In this document: positions 1-7,029 of the stretch, in pieces
Numbering within the stretch: position 1 is the stretch's first letter
How the letters are laid out: every line of letters starts with the position of its first letter
DNA from: Anaerolineae bacterium
GTDB taxonomy: Bacteria > Chloroflexota > Anaerolineae > Aggregatilineales > Phototrophicaceae
Assembly (NCBI GenBank): GCA_025454715.1
Contig: JALONY010000118.1
Span: 1-10,384, forward strand
Reading direction: 5' to 3'
DNA length: 10,384 bases
Notes under the pieces: model-generated
What the model saw: the letters and a program-made list of their open reading frames with translations, nothing else
Databases searched by the model: none
Told to the model about the DNA's origin: nothing
Translations under genes and position numbers: made by a program

Positions 1-1429
1 TCAAGGTGGCCGAGGCGCGGCAGAACGAGGCCATCATGTGGTTCATGTTCGAGCGCCCGCTCACGGGGTCGGGGTCACGCGGGCAACTGCCCAACGCCGC
101 GAGGTCGGTGGTGCCCTGCGACCCGTCGGGGTCAACCAAGAACGCGCCGCGGTCGAACGTGACCAGCGCCACGCGGTCGCCACGCTCGAAGTCCAGCGTT
201 TGCAAGAAGGCGCGGGTCGCGTCGCGGGCAGCCTTGAACGGCTGACAAATCAAGTCCGAGAAGTCGTTATCGCCCGCATTGTTGGCGCTGTTGACCCACG
301 AGCCGCTCAGCGGCCCGCCGTCTTGATAGTTGAAACGACCGCCCGCCGTGGGGTCGTTGCAGCAACCATAGAAGTCATAGGTCGGGATGAACCCGCCCCA
401 CTTGGCCTCGGTATTGGCGAGGCTACGGCCTTCCCACAGCGCGCTATAGCCCGAGATGCTGCGGATGTGCGGCTCGACCAAGCGACGCACCGAATACGGC
501 CAGAAGCGCACGCGGCACGCCTCACGCGGGGCGGCTTGGTTGGTGGTGCCCGGGTAATTGAACGAGCGCACGCGGTATTGCAGATTCGACTGGTCGGTCT
601 CGGGCGTCGAGGACGTCCCGCCGTCGTCGGGGTAATACAAGCGGTCGTTCACTTGGTCGGGGTAGACCATGTTGTAGTTGTACACGCCGCCCAGCACGTC
701 CGCGCCCCAGAACTGCAAGCGGTCGTCCAACAAGCCCGCCGTGTCGTTGTGCGCGTTGGGGAACATACCGTTAGAGACGCGGGTCTCGAACGAGGCGCGC
801 AACGTCTCTTTCTCGAAGATACCGATGTTGGCGCTCTCGTTGCCGTCTTGGTCTTCCAAGACCGGCGGCACGTACACCCGCCCATACCCGATGCTCGCCC
901 AGTCGGCATAGGTGGTGTCCAGCAACATCGACTCCGACACGTCCATGACCATCACCACGTCCAGCACCGCGGTCTCAGAGGTCGAGACCGCCGAAATCTC
1001 GATGTCGGGGATGCCCAAGACGCGCAAGAACACGGTCGGCGAATCGACCCGTGCGCCCACGCGCACCAGCTTGCGATAGCGGTTGGCCTCGTTGCACAGC
1101 GCATCGGTCGTGTTGCCCGCGCCGCCCAACGATTCGCACGTCTGCACGAGGATTTCCTCGCTCTCGAAGCCGTGCATCTCGATCATCATGCGCGCCGCCA
1201 GACCGACCTGACCGAAGCTCCGGTCAGAGCGCATCTGGTTGGCCGCGTTGATGGCCGCGCTATCGACGGCGCGGATGAGCTGGTTTTGGCGCACCAGCAA
1301 CAGCGAAACATCGGTCACCAGCCCCAAGAAGCCGAGTAATCCGACGAAACCCAACGTCATGATGATCAGCGCCTGCCCTGATTGGCTGCGCCGCATGTGT
1401 CGTGGGAAGAGTCCGTAAAGCATTCGCAT
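1..1429 (-). CDS. TadG-like pilus/surface protein with von Willebrand A domain (3' end beyond window)
   Basis: About 476 codons are present and the frame is still open at position 1, so the C-terminus is missing. The N-terminus (MRMLYGLFPRHMRRSQSGQA) is followed by a hydrophobic segment at residues 20-45 and the stretch RQNQLIRAVDSAAINAANQM, which is typical of TadG-type proteins that leave one membrane anchor inside and a large domain outside. From about residue 155 a von Willebrand A fold begins: the strand VLDVVMVMD runs into DVSES, the DxSxS metal-site (MIDAS) motif. A later segment, RGDRVALVTFDRGAF, matches the next core VWA strand, with a long insert between them that carries a Cys-Cys pair (GCCND). 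The start at 1429 is chosen because GAGGAGG lies 11 nt upstream; the ATG at 1423 would be too far from it. It follows the TadE-like gene by 27 nt, so the two probably form an operon. Unlike its neighbour it lacks Glu at +5 after the Gly of SGQALIIM, so prepilin-type cleavage is not expected. Its role in pilus assembly or adhesion is inferred from the family. Confidence 0.85.
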   Translation of the reverse strand, partial: MRMLYGLFPRHMRRSQSGQALIIMTLGFVGLLGFLGLVTDVSLLLVRQNQLIRAVDSAAINAANQMRSDRSFGQVGLAARMMIEMHGFESEEILVQTCESLGGAGNTTDALCNEANRYRKLVRVGARVDSPTVFLRVLGIPDIEISAVSTSETAVLDVVMVMDVSESMLLDTTYADWASIGYGRVYVPPVLEDQDGNESANIGIFEKETLRASFETRVSNGMFPNAHNDTAGLLDDRLQFWGADVLGGVYNYNMVYPDQVNDRLYYPDDGGTSSTPETDQSNLQYRVRSFNYPGTTNQAAPREACRVRFWPYSVRRLVEPHIRSISGYSALWEGRSLANTEAKWGGFIPTYDFYGCCNDPTAGGRFNYQDGGPLSGSWVNSANNAGDNDFSDLICQPFKAARDATRAFLQTLDFERGDRVALVTFDRGAFLVDPDGSQGTTDLAALGSCPRDPDPVSGRSNMNHMMASFCRASATL

Positions 1430-1456
1430 GGGAACTAAGCCCTCCTCTTGCCTAAC

Positions 1457-2554
1457 TTACGGCCTAAAGACCAAGCGAGGCTCGGCAGCGGGCGCAGGGA
1501 ACAGCGCCCAAGCCCGAATCACGTCGGCCACCGTCATCGGGTCGTCGCCGCCCATCATTTGGTACAAGGGCGACCATTGCGCCGACATCGCGGGGAAGTT
1601 TTCGAACAACAAGCGGTGCTCGAAGAAAATCTCGACCAACACCAGCCCGACCGACGGCAAGTACTGGCGCTCGTCTTCACTGCCCAAGAAGCCCGGCAGG
1701 TTGGCGCGCTCCTCGATGTCCTCGATCTTCCATTGTGAGCCGAAGCAACTGGTGCGCGTGCCGCTGGCGTCCACGTAATTCCATTGCCCCGTCCACGAGA
1801 ACCCGACGTGCTCCTCTGCCGTGTTGGCATCGGCAAACCCGACATAGCGCCCCAGCGCCTCGTCCCACACCGCCACCTCATACGAGTTGCGCGGGGTGGT
1901 GGTGTAATCCACGCTGCCGTTGGTCAGCCAGTCGAACGGGTCGCGCTCGTTCCACCCACTGCACTCGTTAGCGCTGTGCGGGTAGCGCGCCACCACGATC
2001 AACTGCGAGCCATTGGTGTAGGTCGTGGAGCTGCCGAAGTCGGCAGGGTTGATGTCATCGTTGCTGTTGCCGCCAATCCGCACGCGCTGGAGCGAAAAGG
2101 CCGAGATGACCAAGTCGTCTTTGTTGTTTTCCTGATCGAGCGTCAGCGGCTCCATGGCGTCCAACGTCGCGCAGGCGATGGTGTTGAAAAACCCGAAGTC
2201 GGTATCGCGAATCTGGCGACAATCTGCCAGCTCTTCAGGGCCGCCGCGCACCAGCACCCGTGGGTCGGTATTGGGCGTGGTGGCCGCCGGGGGGTAGGTG
2301 GCCGCCTCGTCCCACGACAGCGGGCTGAAATCACCGTTGAGGAACGGCGCACGTCGCGCACCCACGCGCACGGCTTCGGTGAGAGTCAAGATGTTCTGGG
2401 CGTACCAGCCCACCTCGACCACACCCATGATGATGATGAGCAAAATTGGCAGGATGAGCGTCATCTCGACGAGGCTCTGCCCACGCGCATTTTGCTCTGG
2501 TTTGGGGGGTGCGCCGTCCAAGACCTCGACGACGCGCTTGAGAAACATTCGCAT
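1457..2554 (-). CDS. TadE-family pilus-associated protein, unusually long (365 aa)
   Basis: The protein opens with a short basic leader, then ARGQSLVEMTLILPILL and further hydrophobic residues (about residues 24-50). This is the TadE signature: Gly followed at +5 by Glu, then one membrane helix, the form cut by the Tad prepilin peptidase in characterised systems. The following EVGWYAQNILTLTEAVRVGAR is also typical of TadE. The remaining 300 residues are exported-looking, rich in Asn, Asp, Thr and aromatic residues, with four spaced cysteines (ADCRQ, IACAT, NECSG, TSCFG) that could form disulphides. Known TadE proteins are usually about half this length, so the C-terminal part is a lineage-specific addition that I cannot assign. 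Start: GAGGG lies 8 nt before the ATG at 2554; the in-frame ATG at 2575 has no ribosome binding site. It is followed by the TadG-like gene and probably co-transcribed with it. No pilin, ATPase or secretin gene is visible in the window. Confidence 0.85.
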   Translation of the reverse strand: MRMFLKRVVEVLDGAPPKPEQNARGQSLVEMTLILPILLIIIMGVVEVGWYAQNILTLTEAVRVGARRAPFLNGDFSPLSWDEAATYPPAATTPNTDPRVLVRGGPEELADCRQIRDTDFGFFNTIACATLDAMEPLTLDQENNKDDLVISAFSLQRVRIGGNSNDDINPADFGSSTTYTNGSQLIVVARYPHSANECSGWNERDPFDWLTNGSVDYTTTPRNSYEVAVWDEALGRYVGFADANTAEEHVGFSWTGQWNYVDASGTRTSCFGSQWKIEDIEERANLPGFLGSEDERQYLPSVGLVLVEIFFEHRLLFENFPAMSAQWSPLYQMMGGDDPMTVADVIRAWALFPAPAAEPRLVFRP

Positions 2555-2632
2555 ATAAACGACCCTCGCCAACATCGGACGACAGGGATAACAAAGCGCC
2601 TACTCTCGACAATACCACAGCGCGCCCCAATC

Positions 2633-2692
2633 GCCGCATCCCGTTTTGATACGGTTTTGTTCGGTTTTGATAAGGATTTGTTGGGATGCGGC
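2633..2692. repeat. 10-bp perfect inverted repeat enclosing four ~10-bp GGTTTTG repeats
   Basis: GCCGCATCCC at 2633-2642 is the exact reverse complement of GGGATGCGGC at 2683-2692. The 40 bases between them consist of four imperfect units of 10-11 bp: CGTTTTGATA, CGGTTTTGTT, CGGTTTTGATA and AGGATTTGTT. The unit length is close to one helical turn. In a minus-strand transcript this would be a 10-bp stem holding an A-rich, unstructured loop of about 40 nt. It lies between prs and the TadE-like gene. The function is unknown: it could be regulatory (leader of the Tad operon), a protein-binding array, or a small non-coding repeat element. Confidence 0.6.
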
Positions 2693-2735
2693 ACGGTGGG
2701 GCATGGCCGCCGTGGCGTGGCGGTGCCCCACCGTG
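2692..2735 (-). terminator. Terminator-like hairpin downstream of prs (no U tract)
   Basis: CACGGTGGGGCA at 2692-2703 pairs perfectly with TGCCCCACCGTG at 2724-2735, and within the loop CCGCC (2706-2710) can pair with GGCGG for a further 5 bp. It starts 13 nt past the prs stop codon, the right place for a transcript end. No run of U follows on the minus strand, so an intrinsic terminator is not certain; it may instead protect the 3' end or act in both directions. Its left arm touches the right arm of the neighbouring inverted repeat at base 2692. Confidence 0.5.
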
Positions 2736-2748
2736 GCTAGAGGGCGGG

Positions 2749-3738
2749 TTATTCGTTGAACAATTCGCCGATGCTGCGCCCATAGTGGGCGCGGGCGATA
2801 ATCTCGGCCAGCAACGGCCCGACCGACAAAACGGTCATGTTGGGCAAGGTCATCCCCTGAGCGATGGTGTCGGTCAGGATAATCTCGCGCAAGCCCAAGC
2901 CGCCCAAACGCTCGAAGGTCTTGGGCGTCATGAAGCCGTGCGTAAAGGCGAGGTACACGTCACGGCAACCGTTCTCGCGGCAAATGTTGACCGCGTTGAC
3001 GATGCTGCTGCCCGTGTTCACCTCGTCATCGACCAGCAAGACGTTGCGACCGGTCACGCTCCCGATGATCGACATCACCTCGGGGCGTTCGGCATTGTCG
3101 ATGCGCCGCTTCTCGACCAAGGCCACCGGCACGCCCAACGCCTCGCCCCAGTTGCGCGCTTGCTTGGCATAACCGAGGTCAGCCGAGACCACCGTCAAAT
3201 CGGGGATGGCCTTCTCGCGCACGTAATCGCTCAACAAATAAAAGGCTCGGATGGCGTCGCCCGGGATGTTGAAGAAGCCTTGCACCTGCCCTGCGTGCAG
3301 GTCAACCGTCACCCAGCGGTCTACCCCTGCCGCCTCGATCATGTTGGCCACGAGGCGCGCCGTAATCGGCACCCGCGGCTGGTCTTTCTTGTCGGAGCGG
3401 CCATAGCACAAATACGGGATGACCACGTTCACCCGCGCCGCGCTATCGCGCTTGAGCGCATCGACCATGATGAGCATCTCGAAGAAGTTTTCGTGCACCG
3501 GCGACCCCATCGTCTGCACGAGGTACACGTCCTTGCCGCGCACGCTCTCGTTGAGGCGGATGAACAAGTTTTCGTTCGAGAACATCTTGCGCTCGTACTT
3601 GCCCGGCTGTACCCCCAAGTGGGAGCAAATCAACGGCTGGAGGTGCTGCGCCGACGACCCGAAGAAAATCTTCAGCTCGTTCGACGGGCGCCAGTCGCCG
3701 CCCTCTTGTGCATCATATTTCGTCCCCGGAACTCGCAT
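2749..3738 (-). CDS. prs: Ribose-phosphate pyrophosphokinase (PRPP synthetase), divergent PRPP loop
   Basis: It makes 5-phosphoribosyl-1-diphosphate from ribose 5-phosphate and ATP, the precursor for nucleotides, histidine and tryptophan. At 329 residues the length is normal. Family landmarks appear in order: FGSSAQHL (25-32), FSNEN (53-57), ESVRGKDVYLVQT (64-76), NFFEMLIMVDALKR (84-97), YGRSDKKDQPRVPITARLVA (112-131), DLHAGQVQGFF (146-156, normally DLHAxQIQGFF), the flexible-loop EKRR (209-212) and the PRPP-binding loop LVDDEVNTGSS (235-245). Oddities: that loop is usually DDxIDTGGT, so here the second-half Asp is Asn and the last Thr is Ser; YARQDRK reads YGRSDKK; and VSPDxGG reads VSADLGY. 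The catalytic-type residues still look complete enough for activity. There is an N-terminal extension of about 20 residues. GAGGAGG lies 9 nt before the ATG. It follows the transpeptidase gene by 87 nt. Confidence 0.92.
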   Translation of the reverse strand: MRVPGTKYDAQEGGDWRPSNELKIFFGSSAQHLQPLICSHLGVQPGKYERKMFSNENLFIRLNESVRGKDVYLVQTMGSPVHENFFEMLIMVDALKRDSAARVNVVIPYLCYGRSDKKDQPRVPITARLVANMIEAAGVDRWVTVDLHAGQVQGFFNIPGDAIRAFYLLSDYVREKAIPDLTVVSADLGYAKQARNWGEALGVPVALVEKRRIDNAERPEVMSIIGSVTGRNVLLVDDEVNTGSSIVNAVNICRENGCRDVYLAFTHGFMTPKTFERLGGLGLREIILTDTIAQGMTLPNMTVLSVGPLLAEIIARAHYGRSIGELFNE

Positions 3739-3777
3739 GATGAACGGCCTCCTCGCGCCTGCAAACCCATACCTGCG

Positions 3778-3806
3778 AGTCTATCCCGTTCGCTCAGGCG
3801 AAACAA
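3778..3806 (-). promoter_or_regulatory. Possible prs promoter
   Basis: On the minus strand TTGTTT (3806-3801) and TAGACT (3783-3778) are 17 bp apart, giving 3/6 and 4/6 matches to the sigma-70 boxes, in the 87-bp gap before prs. The spacer contains the small inverted repeat TTCGC-TCAG-GCGAA (3789-3802), which could be an operator or a weak end signal for the upstream gene. The match is modest; prs may also be read through from the rsgA unit. Confidence 0.35.
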
Positions 3807-3825
3807 GGTGCGACCGATGCCGCGC

Positions 3826-5570
3826 TCAGGGGCGCGCCGCCCCCACCGCCCCGCCCGCGTCGCGCAGTTGGGCGCGGATGTCGTCGGTCGGGATTTCGAG
3901 GAACGTCACCAAACGCTCGGCCAATTGACGGAAGACCGGCGCGGCGGTCTGGCTGGCGAACGTGCCGGTCTTGGGCTGGTCGAGCTTGACCAACACGCTC
4001 ACGGTCGGGGCGTCCGCAGGGAGATAACCGATGAACGTCACGTTGGTGGCGTTGCTCAAATACCCCTCAATGGTGGGGATTTCTGCGGTGCCGGTCTTGC
4101 CAGCCACGCTATAACCGGTGAGGCGCGCCTGCTCGTCGAGGCCGATGTTGACCGCCGACAGCATCATCTGTGTCACGGTGGCCGCCGTCTGCTCGGAGAT
4201 GACCCGCCGCACCACCACCGGCTCGATGGTGGTCACGTCCTGCCCACGGATGACCTGCGACACCACCCGCGGCTGCACCAACAGCCCCCCGTTGGCAATC
4301 ACGTTGAAGGCGTTCAACATCTGGAGCGGCGTGACCGAGACGCCTTGCCCGTAGCTGTTGGCGCCGAGGTCGCTCTCCGACCACAGCGCATCGCCCGGGA
4401 TGCGTAAAATGCCCGACTGCTCGCCATCGAGGTCAACCCGCGTGCGCTGCCCGTCATGGCGTAAAATGCGTCGGGGCCGAGGTGCTCGACCGCGATTTTG
4501 GCCGCCCCGATGTTGAGCGAATCGACCAAGACGGTCGTGGCATCGACCAGCCCATGCGGGCGCCTGTCCCAGTTCATGATGGTGCGGTCACCGACGCGAT
4601 ATTGCCCCTCATCGTTGTACATCCAGTCCGCGCCAATCACCCCGCGCTCCAGCGCCGCCGCCATCGTGATGACCTTCATCACCGACCCGGGCTCATAAAT
4701 ATCCGAGATGGCGGGGTTGCGTAGGGCTTGGGCGTCGTCCAACGGGATGTTGTTCGGGTCGAGTGGCGGGTAGCTGGCCATCGCGATGATGTCGCCGGTA
4801 TTCGGGTTCATCACGATGATGGTGCCGCCGCCCGCGCCCGTCTCGGCCACCGCCGACGCCAGCACCTCCTCGACCAAAAACTGCATGTCGCGGTCGATGG
4901 TCAACACGAGGTCGGCACCGCTCTCCAGCTCGCCCAGCTCGACCGGCAAATCGAACGGGATGGTGCTGGTGACTTGGGTGGCGGTGCGCCCCGCCAACAA
5001 CGGCTCATAACGCCCCTCGATGCCGTTATAACCCCGAAAGCCATCGCCTGCACCGGCCACGAACCCCAACAATTGCCCGCCCAGCGCCCCCTGTGGGTAA
5101 TAACGCTTGGGGATGGGCTCGGTCACGATGGCGACGCTGTTCAGCGCGTTGAGCTGGCTCCACACCTCGGGCGAGACATCGGTGGCCAATAGCGCATAGG
5201 GCGTGCGGCTGCGGATAATCTCGTTCAAGCGCAAGGGGTCGAGGTTGAGGAGGGTCGAGAGGTCTTGGATCATTTTGTCGGGGTTGCTGACGAGGTTGGC
5301 GCTCAGGCCGACGCGGTAGCGCACCGTGTTGACCGCGAGGCGTTGGCCGGTACGGTCGTACAAGATGCCACGGTCGGAGGTCTGGCGGCGCGTCGCGCTA
5401 TAGTTGGCCTCGCGCACCGCTTGGACATAGGCCGAGACCCGCGGGTCGGGCGGGGTCTGAAACACCACCATCCGCCCAATCAGGATGACGGTAATCAGCA
5501 CCAAGACCACAATCACCACCGGCAAGCGGCGGCGCAGGGTCTCTTGCTGCATCGAAATCGTGGCGTCCAT
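3826..5570 (-). CDS. ftsI: Penicillin-binding transpeptidase (FtsI/PBP2 type), broken by a frameshift near 4455
   Basis: This is the cell-division peptidoglycan transpeptidase, read here in two frames. The first part (5570 to about 4455) has a cytoplasmic start, a membrane helix (residues 17-38), a PBP dimerisation domain beginning with SDRGILYDRTGQ, and the transpeptidase SxxK motif as SVMK (Ser296, Lys299) and SxN as SLN (351-353). After ...GPDAFYAM (Met372) that frame leaves the family pattern and stops at 4314. The family sequence resumes at -1 with DGQRTRVDLDGEQSG, then GANSYGQGVSVTPLQM, and KTGT at 4098-4087, ending at 3826. The internal ATG at 4320 is only an apparent start. Joined, the protein is about 581 residues, but the conserved YMxxFGF stretch (about seven residues) is missing at the junction, so this looks like a small out-of-frame deletion or assembly error, not programmed slippage. 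GAGGA lies 6 nt before the ATG. It follows ftsL by 24 nt. No PASTA repeats are seen. PBP2/MrdA is the alternative name, but the position after rsmH-ftsL favours FtsI. Confidence 0.88.
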
Positions 5571-5594
5571 CGTTCGTCCTCATCCCTTATCGGT

Positions 5595-6059
5595 CTAGCT
5601 GCCCGAAAACGCCTCGAACTGTTGGCGCAGGGTGTCCAGTTGCTGCTGGAGCCACCCGCTGAAGCTCTCGCTGTATTGCGGCAAGTCGTCCTCGGTCGAT
5701 TGTAACGGGGCGACTGTGCGGGTGCGGTTGGCGCTGTAGCCCTCGACCACCACGAAAATCTGATCGTCTTGGTCGGCGGGCACGAAGCCCAATTCACGGG
5801 CACGGGCTTGCAAACGCCCCAAGCTCTGCAATTCGGCAATCTCGACGCGCAACGCCTCATTGAAGCGCTCTAGCTCGTCGCGCTGGGCAATCAGGTCGCG
5901 CATCTCGCGCCCGCGTGAGGCCTCGGTCGCCACCTGCGACAAATACAGGCCGCCCATCACCAATGCCAAAAACACCCCCAGCAAGCCCAACGTCACGGCT
6001 TGCCTTTCGGGGCGCCATCCCGTCCGCCGGATGGCCTGCTGCACACTGCGTAGCGCCAT
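5595..6059 (-). CDS. ftsL: FtsL/DivIC-like septum formation protein
   Basis: A 154-residue bitopic protein with a basic cytoplasmic N-terminus, one membrane helix at about residues 20-42, then a coiled coil (about 47-80, including MRDLIAQRDELERFNEAL and LRVEIAELQS) and the segment ARELGFVPADQDDQIFVVVE, the usual tail of FtsL/DivIC/FtsB proteins. These form the septal scaffold that activates the transpeptidase encoded just downstream. A further tail of about 50 residues ends in a second amphipathic helix (SGWLQQQLDTLRQQFEAF), longer than in standard FtsL. The start at 6059 is preferred because AAAGGAG sits 9 nt upstream, overlapping the rsmH stop; the longer frame to 6149 would run inside rsmH and has no ribosome binding site. 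Sequence conservation in this family is weak, so FtsL versus a DivIC/FtsB name is decided by position between rsmH and ftsI. Confidence 0.82.
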   Translation of the reverse strand: MALRSVQQAIRRTGWRPERQAVTLGLLGVFLALVMGGLYLSQVATEASRGREMRDLIAQRDELERFNEALRVEIAELQSLGRLQARARELGFVPADQDDQIFVVVEGYSANRTRTVAPLQSTEDDLPQYSESFSGWLQQQLDTLRQQFEAFSGS

Positions 6060-6072
6060 CTGCCCAACTCCT

Positions 6073-7026
6073 TTAGAGCTTCTCGACCACGCGCAATTTG
6101 GCACTGCGCGCCCGTGGGTTGATTGTAACCTCGTCTGGGCTGGCTTCAACCGGTTTTTTGGTCACCAGCCGCACGCGGGCATCTTTTTCGGGCAGCACCA
6201 TCCCGGGCGGCGATTTGATGTCCTCCGCCCAATCCTTAAAGGTGTGCTTGACGATGCGGTCTTCGAGGCTGTGGAAGCTGATGACCGCCAAGCGCCCCCC
6301 CGCCCGCAAACACTCGAGCGCCACCGGCAATGCCCGCTCAATCGTGCCCAGCTCATCGTTGACCGCGATTCGCAACGCCTGAAAGGTGCGCGTGGCCGGA
6401 TGGATGGTGATGGGGCGTCCCCGCGGTGGGCGGCTGGCCGCCTTGATGACCGCGGCCAACGCGGTCGTGGTGTCCAGCGGGCGCGCCTCGAGGATGGCGC
6501 GGGCATAACGCCCCGCCTCCGGCTCCTCGCCATACTCGCGCAACAGGTCGGCCAATTCGGCATGGCTCCAGTGGTTCACGATGTCCGAGGCGGGCGGCCT
6601 GCCGCTGGTCGGGTCAAACCGCATATCGAGCGGCCCCTCACGTAGGAACGAAAACCCGCGCTCCGGCTGGTCGAAGTGCATCGACGACGCCCCGACATCC
6701 AACAACACCGCGTCCACCCCGTCACCCCAGCCCAGCGCGTCGAGATGGTCGGCCATGTGGACGTAGCTGTCATGGACGAGATGCGCCCGCCCGCTGTCGA
6801 GGTCGGGGCGCAAGCGCTCCCCAGCCAAACGGATGGCCGTCGGGTCAACATCGAACGCCAGCAAGCCGCCCACCCCCGCGTCCAGCAATGCCCGCGAGTG
6901 GCCGCCCGCCCCCGCCGTCCCGTCGATGACCCGTTCGGGCGCGTGGCCGTCCGGCATCAGCGCGGCCAGCACCTCGCGCAACAAAACCGGCACGTGTGGG
7001 CGGGGTGCCCCGTGGTCGTCGCTCAT
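6073..7026 (-). CDS. rsmH: 16S rRNA (cytosine(1402)-N(4))-methyltransferase
   Basis: It methylates N4 of C1402 in the decoding centre of 16S rRNA with S-adenosylmethionine. All 317 residues fit the family: HVPVLLREVL (11-20), the SAM motif DGTAGAGGHS (35-44), FDVDP (58-62), VLLDVGASSMHFD (107-119; usually DLGVSSxQLD), PERGFSF (121-127), DMRFD (134-138), YGEE (165-168), TFQALRIAVNDEL (214-226), ISFHSLEDRIVK (249-260) and the C-terminal NPRARSAKLRV. It starts 3 nt after the rsgA stop codon, with GAGG 11 nt upstream inside rsgA, so translational coupling is likely. In many bacteria mraZ precedes this gene; here rsgA does. Confidence 0.96.
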   Translation of the reverse strand: MSDDHGAPRPHVPVLLREVLAALMPDGHAPERVIDGTAGAGGHSRALLDAGVGGLLAFDVDPTAIRLAGERLRPDLDSGRAHLVHDSYVHMADHLDALGWGDGVDAVLLDVGASSMHFDQPERGFSFLREGPLDMRFDPTSGRPPASDIVNHWSHAELADLLREYGEEPEAGRYARAILEARPLDTTTALAAVIKAASRPPRGRPITIHPATRTFQALRIAVNDELGTIERALPVALECLRAGGRLAVISFHSLEDRIVKHTFKDWAEDIKSPPGMVLPEKDARVRLVTKKPVEASPDEVTINPRARSAKLRVVEKL

Positions 7027-7029
7027 CGC

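Noticed and set aside
38..1339. 433-codon open frame on the plus strand
   Set aside because: It is antisense to the TadG-like gene, whose minus-strand frame has clear VWA and membrane motifs and a ribosome binding site. The plus-strand product is a low-complexity Arg/Val/His protein typical of GC-rich shadow frames.
1784..2740. 318-codon open frame on the plus strand
   Set aside because: Antisense to the TadE-like gene; composition is that of a shadow frame and no family motif is seen.
2686..4407. 573-codon open frame on the plus strand
   Set aside because: It overlaps prs and the transpeptidase gene, both with recognised motifs, and has the same Arg/His/Val-rich shadow composition. Its start lies in the intergenic inverted repeat and has no ribosome binding site.
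4440..4475. Programmed -1 frameshift in the transpeptidase gene
   Set aside because: No canonical slippery heptamer is present at the junction, and conserved residues are missing, which slippage would not explain.
5595..6149. Longer N-terminus for the FtsL-like protein
   Set aside because: The extra 30 codons lie inside rsmH, have no ribosome binding site and do not resemble the family; ATG 6059 has a good one.
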